Below, in pieces: positions 12,371 to 24,462 of a stretch of 64,000 nucleotides of DNA (within the stretch, counting starts at the first letter, position 1; each line of letters opens with the position of its first letter). The notes beneath the pieces were generated by a model. That model was not told the DNA's origin. It was given only the letters and a program-made list of their open reading frames with translations, and did not search any database. Origin of the DNA: Congeria kusceri (taxonomy: Eukaryota > Mollusca > Bivalvia > Myida > Dreissenidae). The position numbers and the translations under genes were made by a program. The stretch lies in assembly GCA_027627225.1 (NCBI GenBank), contig CM051033.1:7036801-7100800 (forward strand). Direction: 5' to 3'.

Positions 12371-13754
12371 TTTACAACTACTACAACTAATTTTGCCATG
12401 CTCGTAAAAGTGACTTGAATTACCACTGTTTAGCAGTATTATTAAATAATACATGTTTCCTATGAACAAGACTATTATTTTTGTCAGTGCTTCATTTTAA
12501 TGTAAATTTTATGTATATAAACATCTAAGTGCAAATGTTATTGTCAAATTGCCATCAATATGCCCCTATAAATGTTTCCATTTGTAATTCATAACCTACC
12601 AGTATATCAAAATTGAAAACAAGATTGTAAGTATTGTTATATTTTGCACACATGCAGTTTGACTTGTGGTCATTGGTAAGTCATATCACTGTAACCTCAA
12701 ATACAGACAGACATGGGCTGCACTGTACCTGGAACATGCTGTATATGAAAAGTGTACTAAGGCCTAAGAAACAAATTAAGTTTGTTTCATGTTACATACC
12801 CCTAAAAATTATGGTAGGTAAGAAGGGATTTTTTTTTTTTTTTTTTTTAAAGTAAATGGTCAACTTGAAGATTCCAAACTGAATAAATATTCCAAACACA
12901 TCAGTAATATCCTTAAACATTGTTTATAAATAGATGTTATCAAAACAAAACACATATTTATCCAAAAAACATTTGATTAGTGGAACAAATTGAATAAAAC
13001 AAAAAAATGTCTGACAAGCTCCATAAAATGTTCTAGGGTCGGGCATGTGTGTTTGGGTAGGTCGGGTAACCTGAAACAAACATATTTTGTACGCATAAGG
13101 ATGTGAATACTCACTCAGGCATCACCACAGTATACATGACAGAGCACAATGCAATATGTCAGTGAAGAATACTCGCCAAACATTGAAAATCATTGTCCAT
13201 AATATTCATGCTAATATTTCTTTCTTTTTTTTATTCATGAAAACATAATTTCTGTTAACATTATAATATTACTGTACTCTAAATAAAAGAGAAAGATTAT
13301 GTGTTTATCTGTGTGCATCCACAAGACCATACAGTACGTCCAGGGCATACAAGTGCTTGGTGGCCATTGTGCATTTTAGGCACAGGGGCATAGAACAGTA
13401 CAATATAAACAAGGGATACAACTGTCAACATTTCTACATAACACTCTAGTCTGATTAAGAGCCTGAATTTCACACTAAAAAGCAATAAACATACCAAATG
13501 AACTGTATGACAACTGAGCCAGGACATTTATCTTTCAGAAAAACATACACTTGCCAAGAATCTACTGGCTTTTCATAGAAATTATTGTTTGCAGGATATG
13601 TTATTTTCTCCACCTTGTCCATACACTAGAGAATTGTCATTTATATTCCCATCATGTACAATACAATGCTTGCTACATGTTATACTCCCCAAAAAATTTA
13701 AGAGATATTAGATGGCCTGTCATGTATGTAAACCTGTTTGTCTGAACTGTAACT
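12371..13754. other. Spacer without recognisable genes
   Basis: Contains a run of T at about 12829-12849 and a short piece at 13033-13085 (gggtaggtcgggtaacctga, aacaaacatattt) resembling part of the GGCC-ended miniature elements. A 76-codon minus-strand frame at 13297-13527 shows no domain I recognise. Confidence 0.45.
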
Positions 13755-14182
13755 TTGCTGTGGATCCAGGGATTTTATAATTACTCGACACAAATGTTTG
13801 CCTCCTTAATACATGTCATTGTGTTACACGCATAAATCAGGTTCGTAGGTCAACGGTCAAGGTCACACTGAGAAGTCCAAGTTCAAAATTGGCACTTTGT
13901 TTGTCTGTGCTATAACTTGGTCAGTATGGAGGGATTTTAATACTAACATGGCACAAATGTTTGCCTCAATTGTGAGGCGCACGTGAACCAGGTCAGCAGG
14001 TCAAGGTTCAGGGTCTAATTTAGAGGTCAAATGTTAGAAATGGCTATGGAGTTACAGAGTTTTTCAATTACTTGGCACACATGTTTTCCTCATTAAGATG
14101 GTTTGTCTGGAACATGAACAAGGTCGGTAGGTCAAAGGTCAAAGTCACACGAAGAGGTCAAAGATCAAAATCAGCTACCATT
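13755..14182 (+). repeat. Tandem repeat block, cacaaatgtttgcctc family
   Basis: Three degenerate units of about 140-150 bp carry cacaaatgtttgcctcctta, aggtcaacggtcaaggtcac and gtcagtatggagggatttta. The family continues on the far side of the miniature element at 14191-14454, so that element was probably inserted into this block. Confidence 0.65.
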
Positions 14183-14190
14183 CTGATTGT

Positions 14191-14454
14191 CCAGGGCCTG
14201 TATTTACCAATCCATTTTTAGACTTAAGAATAAAGAACAGACTTAGAATCTAGAAATAATATGTGTGCGTTCGCAAATATGCCGGGTACCAATGTTGTTT
14301 ATGTCATGACAAATCATGCTAAATAAAGAATGCTAAAATTAGTGTTCATGAAAACCAAGTAAAATTCAAATTAACAGCGTCTTTAGACCAGAACAGTTTT
14401 AAGAACATTCTTTATTCTTAAGTCTAAGAATTGGTTGGTGAATAGAGGCCCAGG
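14191..14454. mobile_element. 264-bp MITE with long inverted ends
   Basis: The left end (14191-14237, beginning CCAGGGCCTGTATTTACCAA) and the reverse complement of the right end (14408-14454, beginning CCTGGGCCTCTATTCACCAA) agree at roughly 40 of 47 positions, including an uninterrupted TTAGACTTAAGAATAAAGAA. It lies between two parts of one repeat family. I could not settle the target duplication, so the superfamily is open. Small frames on both strands are by-products. Confidence 0.8.
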
Positions 14455-14790
14455 ATTTCTATTAGCCATGGAGAGAGGGCTGTTAAAATTACTTGGCAGA
14501 ATGGTTTTCCCCAGTGAGTCTTGTGCATGAACCAGGTTGTTTCCTGAAAGGTCAAGGTCATACTTAGAGGTCATTTGCACTATCAAGGATTTTAAACAAC
14601 TTGACACAAATGCTTGCTTCGATGAGTTGGTTTGTCGCATGCATGTTTTTGTTTGCGACCCGAACATTTTGTGGGGAGTATATAGCTGCTGCTTTGTCTG
14701 TCCATTATTCCGTCAATCACTCTGTCATTCCATCATTCCATCACAAAACTGCTTGTCCAGTCAGTAGCTTGACATTGATGGAGGGATTTT
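14455..14790 (+). repeat. Repeat block continuing beyond the MITE
   Basis: Carries the same cttgacacaaatgcttgctt and aaggtcaaggtcatac motifs as 13755-14182. It contains a segment with tttgtggggagtatatagct and ctgtccattattccgtcaat, the usual end of this element class. It is non-coding. Confidence 0.6.
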
Positions 14791-15650
14791 AAAAATGATA
14801 TTTTTGTTTGATATTTGTAGTTCATATGTAATAACAAACATTTATAAGACCCTGAAAGCAACCTTAAGGCTATAATGCTTGTAACAGTATCTTAGTGTCT
14901 CCTTAGAGGATTTTTTATTTACCTCAAAACACTCGTATCTTAAGAGACCTCGTAAACTGTACCTTAAGTTACACGCACAAAATCGGCCTCAGTGTTATAT
15001 TGTAAGTTCTGTTTGGAAGCAGGTCGGATGGATATTTAAGTCAATTATATTCATAATAATGCTTTTATTCTTATGCTGTAATAAAATCATTCAAAATTCG
15101 GTTTATTGCATTTTGTAATTTAGATTATTCATTTATATTTTTTAGTATGTATTTGACCTATATTTAATTACTGAATCCATGAAAGTCAAGTATCAAATTC
15201 TCTAATTTTACTTTATATTCCAATAACTAAAGTTTGTATGTACGATCTTTTCTATCAATTTTTTTTTCATAATAAGCAGATGAAACTTGCAATATAACTT
15301 GAAAGAAGACAGATTAACATATATCTTTTGAAGGAAACCCAGACATATCGACAAAATCAATAAATACAAGTGTCAGCTTTGGAACGCTTATTAGTGCTTT
15401 GTACACTCAAACCACTGTCAAGTCAATGTGTAGACATGTATTGGAGTTTTGGGCTGTACAGCCGTAAATTACTTTGTAATTAAAAAGTAGTCAATTATAC
15501 CATTTATATCAATGGTTCTTATTAACTTTTATTCTATTTTAAATCATAGTATATGGTTATTATCTTTATCGGATTGTTTTAATTTATGTCACTATGTCTG
15601 TTGTTAGATCGTACATACACTCTTATATGTGTAACATTACATTTATTACC
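14791..15650. other. Spacer; weak inverted repeat at its ends
   Basis: The sequence gtatgtacgatct at about 15235-15247 is inverted at about 15607-15619 (agatcgtacatac). That could mark a decayed 380-bp inverted-repeat element, but the match is short. Otherwise this is AT-rich spacer. Confidence 0.35.
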
Positions 15651-15652
15651 TC

Positions 15653-16019
15653 ACTAGACAAAGTGGCCACCGACTCTGGAAAACAAGGAAAAAGTGTGAA
15701 AAAAAATCCCTGCCGGGAAAAATCAGGGAATTTGAAATTTGGAAAGTCAGGGAAAATTCAGGGAATTTGACAAAAATTGTTAAAACAAATCCAAGATGAA
15801 GTTGTGAAATCTATAATTTAATAAATATTTCAACAACAAACTAGTAAAAATTATCATATTTGTTTAGAATAAGGAGTTAAACATAGTAAAAATATGTACG
15901 CTGTCACCACTTTGCTCTAATTGTACCGGTAATTTGACAATAAATGTCATGGAAAATCAAATTCCGTTCAGGGAAGAATCGGGGAAATGTCAGGGCATTT
16001 CAGTGTCCACCCTGCTAGA
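15653..16019. mobile_element. Probable inverted-repeat element
   Basis: Ends are imperfect inverted repeats: ctagacaaagtggccac on the left, and on the right tgtccaccctgctag, which reads CTAGCAGGGTGGACA in reverse. Inside are simple direct motifs (gggaaaaatcaggga, gggaaaattcaggga, ggggaaatgtcaggg). There is no coding capacity. It is probably an old miniature transposon. Confidence 0.5.
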
Positions 16020-16630
16020 TTATGATACTTCAACATGAACTGAAATAAGTTAAAAATGCGTTAATATGAAAGACAATTTACCATGATTACTGTAAAGAAC
16101 GTCTTTTTCATCATTTTGTGTCTATGTTAATCATATGTAAGGCGTTTAAACTTTATTAACATACGTACATTAACCAGAAATCATCGTGCTATGATTAACT
16201 GAATGTTTCGAGATAGAACAAACACATTGGATTATATGTATGACCCATTATTAACCATCAAGTATTGTCTGGATAGAAAAACTGTGGTACATTAAATATG
16301 TCGATTATTTGATGATTAGTTAACATGGCCTACTTATCAAAATCAATCACTTGTGCCTTGTTAACATTTGCCCCTGTGGCCATACGATTAATTCGTCTAC
16401 AATTTTCCATACAATTTTTAGGCATCATAGGCGGCTACACGTTACAACATCTTTGCTTACATTGTATACAATCTCCGTGCGATATTTGTATAGACTTGTG
16501 TGGAGGCTCACAGTATGGGTCTACGGACATCGTGGGATTTCCATGCGGCTATCCTGTGGTCTCCACAAGCTGCGATATGTTTATGGGCTACGGACTTATG
16601 ATTTTCACAAATGTGTGTAACTTTCAGTGA
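16020..16630. other. Spacer with a 101-codon frame of unknown status
   Basis: A plus-strand frame at 16325-16630 encodes 101 residues with six cysteines near the middle (CLHCIQSPCDICIDLCGG). A second frame overlaps almost the whole stretch. I recognise no domain, splice context or promoter. It lies just before a GC-rich inverted repeat, so it may be part of a mobile element. Confidence 0.3.
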
Positions 16631-16737
16631 AACAATGTGTAGAAGCTGCGGCGCCCTTAAAATCGCACAGCTCCCTTAAGGCGGCTTCACAAAATGGGAG
16701 TTACTGGCAGTTTACGGGCGCCGTAGACGCTTCTTAG
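16631..16737. repeat. GC-rich inverted repeat
   Basis: agaagctgcggcgccc near 16632-16648 pairs with gggcgccgtagacgcttct at about 16719-16737, allowing a 3-bp bulge. The stretch between also contains short inverted pieces (gctcccttaagg). It could be a small palindromic element or a foldback end. Confidence 0.45.
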
Positions 16738-16964
16738 TCCAAATGTTAACTAGGCATATACCTCCATCATAAACACATGAAATGTGTATACGGCATCCGT
16801 GGTTATTGTCAACCGCAAAATCGCCACAAACATACGGTCATGCGGTAAATATGCGGAAATACTACATTTTACCTACAAATTTGCCTACTGCACCATACAC
16901 GGTGCACCATCGGTGATGAGCGATAGCCATGTATTAATCTTGCATTAACATTAATAGATATTCA

Positions 16965-17488
16965 ATTGAAACTTTACACATGTCTTCGGGGTCATTGTAT
17001 GAGGCCCATAACTCTGACATGCAATTTAGCAGAATTATGCTCCTTTTTGTATTTAGAAAATCAGGTTAAAGTTTGCGTGCAATAACCCCATATCTCTATA
17101 TCTACTAGAGATATCCAATTGAAACTTCACTCATGCCTTCAGGGTCATTATATAAGGTCACTGACTAAGACCCATAGCTGTGACTAGCATTTTAGAAGAA
17201 TTATGCCCTTTTTGTACTTAGAAATGTCAGGTCAAGGTTTGCATGCAAGAGAAAATTCAGTTTAAGGTTTGCGTGCAGCAAGTACATATCTCTATAACTA
17301 CTACAGATACTCAATTGAAACTTTTTGCATGTCTTCGGGGTCAATATGTTAGATCACTGGCCAAGGCACATAACTGTGACCAGCATTTTAGCAGAATTAT
17401 GCCCTTTTTTGTAGTGATAAAAGCCCATAACTCTGACAATGCAGTTGAATAGTCAAGCTCGCTGTCCTGAGACAACAGTTACTCTTGT
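16965..17488 (+). repeat. Tandem array, attcaattgaaacttcacac family
   Basis: About three units of 165-170 bp carry gatattcaattgaaactt, cacatgtcttcggggtcatt, gcccataactctgac, agcagaattatgcccctttt and aggttaaggtttgcgtgcaa. It ends with gctgtcctgagacaacagtt and actcttgttt. The same family is at 19870-20020, 21296-21760 and 31925-32828. Confidence 0.75.
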
Positions 17489-17760
17489 TTAATGTATCTG
17501 TCGGATAGAACTTGATTCTTAGATGTATTCACAATCTTGCAACGTCTTGTATGTGCCTTTAATGAAAATAATGGAAGAATTTCTCTGATTATTCTGTGTT
17601 GCATTACAAATTTATAATTCCACATTGTCATTTGATGATTGTTCATAAATTACACATAACTTCAAATAATTATTTTGCCGGCAGGAGCGTCATGTGCCTA
17701 CTTTATTAAAACTGTTGTTTTTCTTTTGAAAATTGTGATAATTTCTTAAAACTGTATTTT
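17489..17760. other. Spacer, nothing recognised
   Basis: Short AT-rich stretch between two repeat elements. Confidence 0.4.
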
Positions 17761-18254
17761 TATAACCCCAAAAACAAAGTTTGGGGGGGGGGTATATAGG
17801 AGTGAGCTTGTCGTTCTGTCCGTCTGTTGGTTTTTCGTTTCCGGATGATAACTCAAGAAAGGCTGGATATATTCAAATAATTTTTGGTACACATGTGTTA
17901 CATCATAGATTACAGGTCAAGTTTGATGTTGTTTTCAAACCAATAAATTTTGACTAACTTATGGCCCCTTGTCGACTTAAAATTTCCTAAAAACATGGTT
18001 TCCGGATGATAACTCAAGAAAGGTTTGACATATTCAAATAATTTTTGGTACACATGTGTAACATCATAGAATACAGGTCAAGTTCGATGTTGGTCACAAA
18101 CCACTAAATTTTGAGTTATGTATACTATTGAATTTTTTTTTTTCCAAATACACTGTTGACCATTCACAAATTAAAGCATTCTCTCTCTGTCCATTTCTTT
18201 CGAATGGATGCCATAGTTTTGTGATAAGGGCATATTGTGGGGGTATATCCGTCG
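17761..18254 (+). repeat. Repeat element, tttccggatgataactcaag family
   Basis: Opens with taaccccaaaaacaaagttt, then a G run and ggtatataggagtgagct. It contains two units with tttccggatgataactcaag, atttttggtacacatgtgt, aacatcatagaatacaggtc and caaaccactaaattttgac, then ends at gtgggggtatatccgtcgct. A longer copy with four units is at 28811-29615. Confidence 0.75.
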
Positions 18255-18414
18255 CTTAGTTTTATTTGTATTTACATGTTATGCTTATTTCTTAGTAAAC
18301 GCCTCCATTTGAAAACTATTTATTCCCAAAGTTTGGCGTCAGTGTTTAGTTTAGTTGTATAGTTAAGAAAAGTTGCAGTCGCTAGATGATTACTGACAAG
18401 CAGGTGGCAATGCA

Positions 18415-18606
18415 GAGGTCACAAGGGTGTAATGGATATGGTGTCCGTCTTGCGATTAGGAGATCAATACTTGGAATGATCTTTTCCGAAAGACAAAAAA
18501 ACCTGATCTACCCAGGATAGAATGGACTCAATAGTGTCTCCGTCAGCCTTAGAAAACTGATATACCGAGGAAACAAATGGACTCAACAGTGTCTCAGTAA
18601 GCCTTA
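18415..18606 (+). mobile_element. tRNA-derived SINE copy (family A), plus strand
   Basis: A tRNA-like head has an A-box-type ggtgtaatggatatggtgtc and a decayed B box near gagatcaatacttgg. It is followed by tail motifs tctacccaggatagaatgga and ctcaatagtgtctc. The last 55 bp or so are themselves duplicated (ctgat...cccagga...atggactcaa...gtctc...gcctta twice). It matches minus-strand copies at 32217-32386 and 56517-56650. Confidence 0.6.
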
Positions 18607-19865
18607 GGCCAGAGTTGTTTATGTATTGGTTCTCTGACATTTTTGGAAGAGTCTGGTTGAACGAGGGAACAAAAAATGAACACCAACTTGAGTAAATTAA
18701 TGACTAGAATTTCACATAAGACATAAAAATCTTTACGAATTATTACTTCCTAAAATCAAATTACACACCATTAACTTAATCACTGCATGATAACCATGTC
18801 ATTAAATACCAATAATAATAACATTAAAAGGCACCGTTTATCATATAAAAACTACTGTTAAAATATACTTACACTTAAATACAGTACGTCACATATCGCT
18901 GGACAGTGGCCATATTATATGGATAACTGCATTTTTAATGAGGTGAAAACAAACTGAATATATCATACACACTAATGAAATTTGTTAATTATAATATTGA
19001 TATAAAATTATAAATGTGTTTTTAATGCAATGATTCTAGGAGCAGATCATATGAATCTTATAGCGATATACAATCAAAATGCTTGTTACATAAAATTTAA
19101 TAATTTCTTCCGTGTTTTTTGTTTGCATTCCGTGTTACAGGTTGAAACCCTTTCACAGGGTCATTTTTATTATATGGGTTACATTCTACAATTTTTTTGT
19201 TGCTTTTCGGAACAAATATGGGTGGGCGGATCTAAGAACCTAGAAATCAACAAACTCCCGCCTTAGGCTTTCAATAAAATCAAGCTTAAATAAATAGGTT
19301 TAAACTTAAAGCTGGTGGCAGAAAATGTAATGCTTTTTAGTTGTGTAATGGACAGGTGGATTGTTTAGTAATATGAACAATGGTGTTGGAAAATGCAGAT
19401 ATCATTTGAATGTACATATTTATCTATCACCATAATTATCAAATAGAAAATATCTGATTTCTGGAAGGGAAAAGTTGAATCAGGTGAGGTTTAGAAAATG
19501 TAAATAGGGCGAGCTTTAGCGATCAGAAGCTCTTAACGAGATAATGCCATATTTGGATAAAATAACGCTCAATATGAAAGCCAGATAATCTGCTCGTCAA
19601 GAATATCGACCACACACACAGTTTTATCGATGAAAAACAGCAATCAATTAGACAGATATTTCATTTGTATGCGGTTTCAACTGGTTGAAAGCTGTGATTG
19701 GGCACGTAGGAATATTTAATTAAGATAAAATGTGATTTATATGGGTTTAAACTTGTTCACTCTTTCTCATTTATTGAACAAACGAAATAACTGGATGGCA
19801 ATCTTATCTATGAATGCCTTTACATCAGCATAAAATATAAAGGACTTAAATTCGTATGTGTATTT
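18607..19865. other. Spacer without recognisable genes
   Basis: About 1.25 kb of AT-rich DNA. A 78-codon plus-strand frame at 19030-19266 has no recognisable motif and I do not support it as a gene. Confidence 0.45.
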
Positions 19866-20020
19866 TCAAATGCAACGAGTCCATATCTCTGTAACTAGTA
19901 CAGATATTCAATTGAAACTTCACACAAGTCATGTCTTTGGGACATTATGTGAGGTCACTGACCAAAGCCCATCACTGACGGTAATTTAACAAAATTATGC
20001 CCCTTTTTACCAAAATTTTT
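19866..20020 (+). repeat. Single unit of the attcaattgaaacttcacac family
   Basis: One unit runs from gcaacgagtccatatctctg through attcaattgaaacttcacac to aaaattatgccccttttt, followed by a short unmatched stretch. See 16965-17488 for the full unit. Confidence 0.6.
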
Positions 20021-20104
20021 CTACGACAAAAATTTTGGTTATTATATTAGATTGGCGTATCTCGTTGGGCAGCCAGGCGGGCATGCGTAGCACTTTTTGT
20101 TTCC

Positions 20105-21290
20105 GCTCTCTACTTTGAGAATGGATTAAGATATTTTAATGAAATTTGATAGATATCTTATATTGAGACCTCACTTGGGATTGCATATGGGGTGGGGTTC
20201 AGATCAAGGTCACTGTTACTAAAAATCGAAAAGCGGTTTTTGCTCAATAACTCGAGAATGGATTGAGATATTTTAATGAAACTTCATACATAGATACCTT
20301 ATATCGAGACCTAGCTTGGGATTGCATATGGGGTGGGTGGGGTTTAGGTCACGTTTACTTAAAATAGAAATACAGTTTCCGCTCAATAACTTGAAAACGC
20401 ATTGAGATATTATAATGAAACTTAATACATAGATACCTTATATCAGGACATCACTTTGGATTGCATATGGGGTGGCTGGGGTCATGGTCAAGGTCACTGT
20501 TACTAAAAGTAGAAAAACAGTTTCCGCTTAACAACTTGAGAACGCATTGAGATACTGAAATGAAATTTAATACATAGATACCTTATATTGATACCTCGCT
20601 TGGGATTGCATATGGGGGTGGGTGGGGTCAAGGTCACTGTTACTAAAAATAGAAAAACAGTTTCTGCGCAATTTCTTGACAACGCATTGAGACATTTTAA
20701 TGAAACTTCATACATAGATGCCTTATATCAAGACCTCGCTTGAAATTGCATATGGGGTGGATGGGTCAAGGTTAAGGTCACTGTTACTGAAAATAGAAAA
20801 ACGGTTTCCTCTAAATATCTTGAGAACACATTGAGATATTTTAAAGAAACTTCGTACATAGATACCTTGTATCAAGAGACCTGGCTTGGGTTTTTGTATG
20901 TATTGGGTGGGGGCAAAGTCAAGGTTATTGTTACTTAAAATAGAAAATTGGTTTCCCAAATAACTTGAAAACATATTGAGATATTTAACTTCATACATAG
21001 ATATCTTATATTTAAAACCTCGCATGGGATTGCATATGTGGTGGGTGGGGTCAAGGCCATCATTACTAAAAATAGACTATCAGTTTCCACTCAATAGCTT
21101 GAGGTATTTTTATGAAACTTTATATGTAGAACCTTATATCTCAACCTCGACTGGGATTGCATATGGAGTTGATGGGGTCAATGTGAAGGTCACCATTACT
21201 AAAAATATTATTTTTTTGCCGACTTTAATGCATTTCGTTCTAAAAATTTGGTTTTCATGGAATTTCCACTTTCTTGTTGTACTTAATAAA
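20105..21290 (+). repeat. Tandem array with about 140-bp units, second copy
   Basis: About eight units have the same motif order as 715-1757, followed by the same unique tail (gactttaatgcatttcgttc, aaatttggttttcatggaat, ttccactttcttgtt). Units differ from each other by roughly 10-20 percent. The tail stops at ttaataaatcagg, where it joins the next repeat family without a break, so the 3' end is truncated or overwritten. Confidence 0.85.
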
Positions 21291-21295
21291 TCAGG

Positions 21296-21760
21296 TTAAG
21301 GTCTGCATGCAACAACTCTGTATCGCTATATCTACTTCAGATGTTCAACTGAAACTTTACACATACGTTCAGTGTCGTTATATAAGGTCACTGGCCAAGA
21401 CCTTAACTGTGACCAACATTTTAGCAGAATTTGCCCCTTTTTGTAAAAACGTCAGGTTAAGGTTTGCGTGCAAGAGAAAATTCAGGTTAAGGTTTATGTG
21501 CAACAAGTACATCAATCTCATTAAAATCAACTCCAGTCTGACGCTGCTATAATACCCTGACTGGCCAACCTAACAGCAACAACTAATGGAGCAAACGTTA
21601 GGATTTGATTTTAATGAGAATGCAAGTACATATCTCTGTAGCTACTAAAGATATGCAATTTAAACTTCACACATGTCATCTGGGTCATTATGTACGGTCA
21701 CTGACCTAGGCCCATAACTCTGACCTGTAATATAGCAGAATTATGCCCCCTTTTGTACGA
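21296..21760 (+). repeat. attcaattgaaacttcacac family array interrupted by a small element
   Basis: About three units are broken at 21513-21622 by a miniature inverted-repeat element. The host sequence reads continuously across the insertion when the element and one copy of the 9-bp duplication are removed. Confidence 0.75.
21513..21622. mobile_element. 110-bp MITE with 9-bp target duplication
   Basis: Terminal inverted repeats of about 22 bp, CAATCTCATTAAAATCAA on the left against CATTCTCATTAAAATCAA on the right, then TCC on both sides. Direct copies of CAAGTACAT flank it at 21504-21512 and 21623-21631. Other copies of the host repeat read gtgcaacaagtacatatctc without interruption, confirming the insertion point. 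A 9-bp duplication is usual for Mutator-like elements; that assignment is inference. Confidence 0.85.
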
Positions 21761-21761
21761 G

Positions 21762-23364
21762 CAGGCTGTCAACTGGTCCTTCTTTTTTTAATTCTTTTCC
21801 TACTTTTTTTGATTCACTCATACTTTTTCCTACTTTTTGGTTAAAAAACTCCTATTATTCCTACTTTTTAGTTTGCAAGAAATGAAGATGAATTAAAAAC
21901 TGTTTTATTTGAAAAAAGAACAATGTTTATTTCTAGATGTGTTGCATATATGGGACAATGTGGTATGTTCCCCTGCTAATTTGTCTGAAACTATTTTTAT
22001 TGTATGTATTGACTTTGACATGCATAGATTTGTATTCACAGGCCTTTTAAAGGTTCTGAGATATTTAAAAGGTGTTAAAAATCAAGTTAAAGTCATGTAC
22101 ACTGAAGAATGAATCTGTTATCATATACATGTGTAGATATAATTGTGGTTTTGTTTCCAACGATGGGCTTACTGATGGAGCTCAGTGTACTTTCCAGCTC
22201 TAAATGTCTAGTGTAGATTATATTCCGATCTTTTATCAAATAATGTTATTTAAATACATATACAGGACATCAGATATGTAGAATCTGGGATTAATTGCTT
22301 ACTGCCTCAGAAATCTAGCAGGTTGTAATTGGAAATCAAAACAATAGTTTTAATAAAGTTGTATTGACATACAACCTGACAAAATGCATTACGAAATTGT
22401 CTTCTTATTATTAAAGAAAATGTTTAGCGGTTTTTGAAAATAATACTATTTATCGAGATTTTTCCGAATATGTATCGAGTGCTATTCCTTTTATATTATG
22501 AAAGATTCTCACAAAGATGGAGTATAATCCCATCCTTGATTCTGTAAATGCTCTAACCAATATGTTAGAAATCCTGTGTGTTTGTAAATTATGATAAGTC
22601 CTGCTGAATTCACATATTCATTATCCTGATGTCCTTCCTACCCATTGGTGTACAACAAATGCAAGGGACGTATGAATTCACAGACACAGACATCATACTG
22701 TGGGTTCAAGTCTCTGACTGTTGATCACTTGCCCCTTGCCACTGTAGGCCCAAACCACAGTAGGCTGAAGCCTTAATGGGGTCATATTCTTTGAAGTGAG
22801 AAAGCTACCCATCTAGCTTATAGAAGAACAGTGGTTCTACCCAGGTGCCTGCATGTTTGTTGTCTTTCTCCACCATGAACAGCTGGAAATCACCATATTA
22901 TAACTGGCTGATGAGTGTGACATTAAATCCAATAAACAGCAGGCAAAGATGGTCAGATACAACTGGGAGTACAACTTCTAAAAAAAGACAATTGATTTTG
23001 AAGTGCTTGATACTATTGGTAGTAGTAACTCTGTGAAACCTTTGGTATTGATGAAACATATTTTTCAGTGTACATGTTTATTGTAATCATAACCTTATGT
23101 TTATATTGAGCTAGTTATTGGTATGTTTGTATTATTAGTTAAGCAATTTAAAAAAAACAATTCAGGATTTCTGGCAGATGTCCCATGATTACACTCCTCA
23201 AGCTGAACAGTTGCCTATTGTTAACATGGAAGGGTAATTTTCAAAGTTCAATCAATTTAAACCTAAATTTGCTATGGTAAATGTGTTTTAAAATTCCTTA
23301 AAATGTTCTTTAAAGAAAGCTCCTATATTTTTCTGACTTTCACTGAGGGCGAGTTGACAGCCTG
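21762..23364. mobile_element. Possible 1.6-kb element bounded by a 13-bp inverted repeat
   Basis: CAGGCTGTCAACT at 21762-21774 is perfectly inverted at 23352-23364. T-rich and tccta-containing stretches lie just inside both ends. There is no target duplication that I can see, and only short frames inside (60-67 codons) with no transposase motif. It may be a non-autonomous DNA element, or the match may be chance reinforced by a shared repeat. Confidence 0.4.
22620..22960 (-). repeat. SINE-like dispersed repeat
   Basis: Contains cagtggttctacccaggtgc, ccaccatattataactggct and gtgacattaaatccaataaa, resembling 3' domains of bivalve tRNA-derived SINEs. I do not see an intact tRNA-like head, so orientation is tentative. 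Confidence 0.4.
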
Positions 23365-24455
23365 TAATTTCCAGTTATGAGCTCTCCCTACTCGAAAGTT
23401 GCATGGGCTCAATTTGTATTTTCAATTTACATGCCAGTGTTTATAGGCTGTGTAACATGACCTTGGAAAAATCAGCCGTTAATATCGCATATTCGATAGG
23501 CAACATTCCATAGAATACACTCGCTGACTGACCTGCGCCTATTAATAGTATACACGTAAACAACACTGAATCGTCTAACGAGCATCCAGAGAACCATGGG
23601 CAGTAAGATTAATAATGAATGGAGAATTACTTATATTTATAAACTTACCATGTATGTTTATTTGAATAACTGTTGGTAAATCTATTTATTAAGAATTATT
23701 TAGAATTGCATTTTATCTTTTCTTCTCCTGTAGAGGCAATTCAATGTATAAATAGATTTTGCATCTTTCTATAAATAGACACTGGCAGAGGCTTTGGACA
23801 TATGTAATTCAGTTTGATTTAAATTTTGTATTTTTTAATTTCTGTGCGTTTAATGAATGCATTAAAACTATAATAGTTATACACAAAAACGCTCGAGACG
23901 TATTTTCACAAAGGATTATAAATCTAATTCGCAACTATTAAATCTAACTGAACGCTTTTGTGATCACAAATGAAGTAAAATCATTATATTTAATTGAGAT
24001 GAATGTTTCCTGACATGTGTTTTTATTTGGCACACATAGTATAAATGCTTAATCCATAACAAATATTTTTAAAGCTCAGATTCCTTCTCTTCCTTATTTT
24101 CTTGGAAACAAGGTTATTCTAGTAAATTTTGATTTGCCTGACAAACACTGTATAAATTATTTAGATTAAAAAAATCACAGATGGAAAATATGAGGCGGTA
24201 AGATCAGTCAATTGTACGGACATTACATAATTAATTAATTATCTTTAACATATGGACTTTTCGTAGTTTCCCGGCACCTTATGATGCTCTGCATCATTAT
24301 TTTTCTTGTGAAATACTGACGTTTCTACCAAATTCTTGTGTAGAGGCAATACAATCTACAAATAGACATTGTTTTTATAAGACTATGAATAAATGCATTG
24401 TATACTAAAATAATTTAATCATAAAAAGTCTTCAAATATATATAATGGGTGTCAT
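23365..24455. other. Spacer without recognisable genes
   Basis: About 1.1 kb of AT-rich sequence with no supported exon, RNA or repeat boundary. The motif ttgtgtagaggcaat occurs twice in similar form (23730, 24340) with aatagacat or aatagattt nearby, perhaps an old duplication. Confidence 0.4.
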
Positions 24456-24462
24456 GGGAAAA

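Noticed and set aside
13297..13527. 76-codon minus-strand frame as a small membrane protein
   Set aside because: Hydrophobic residues come from AT-rich codons; no start context, homologue or splice evidence.
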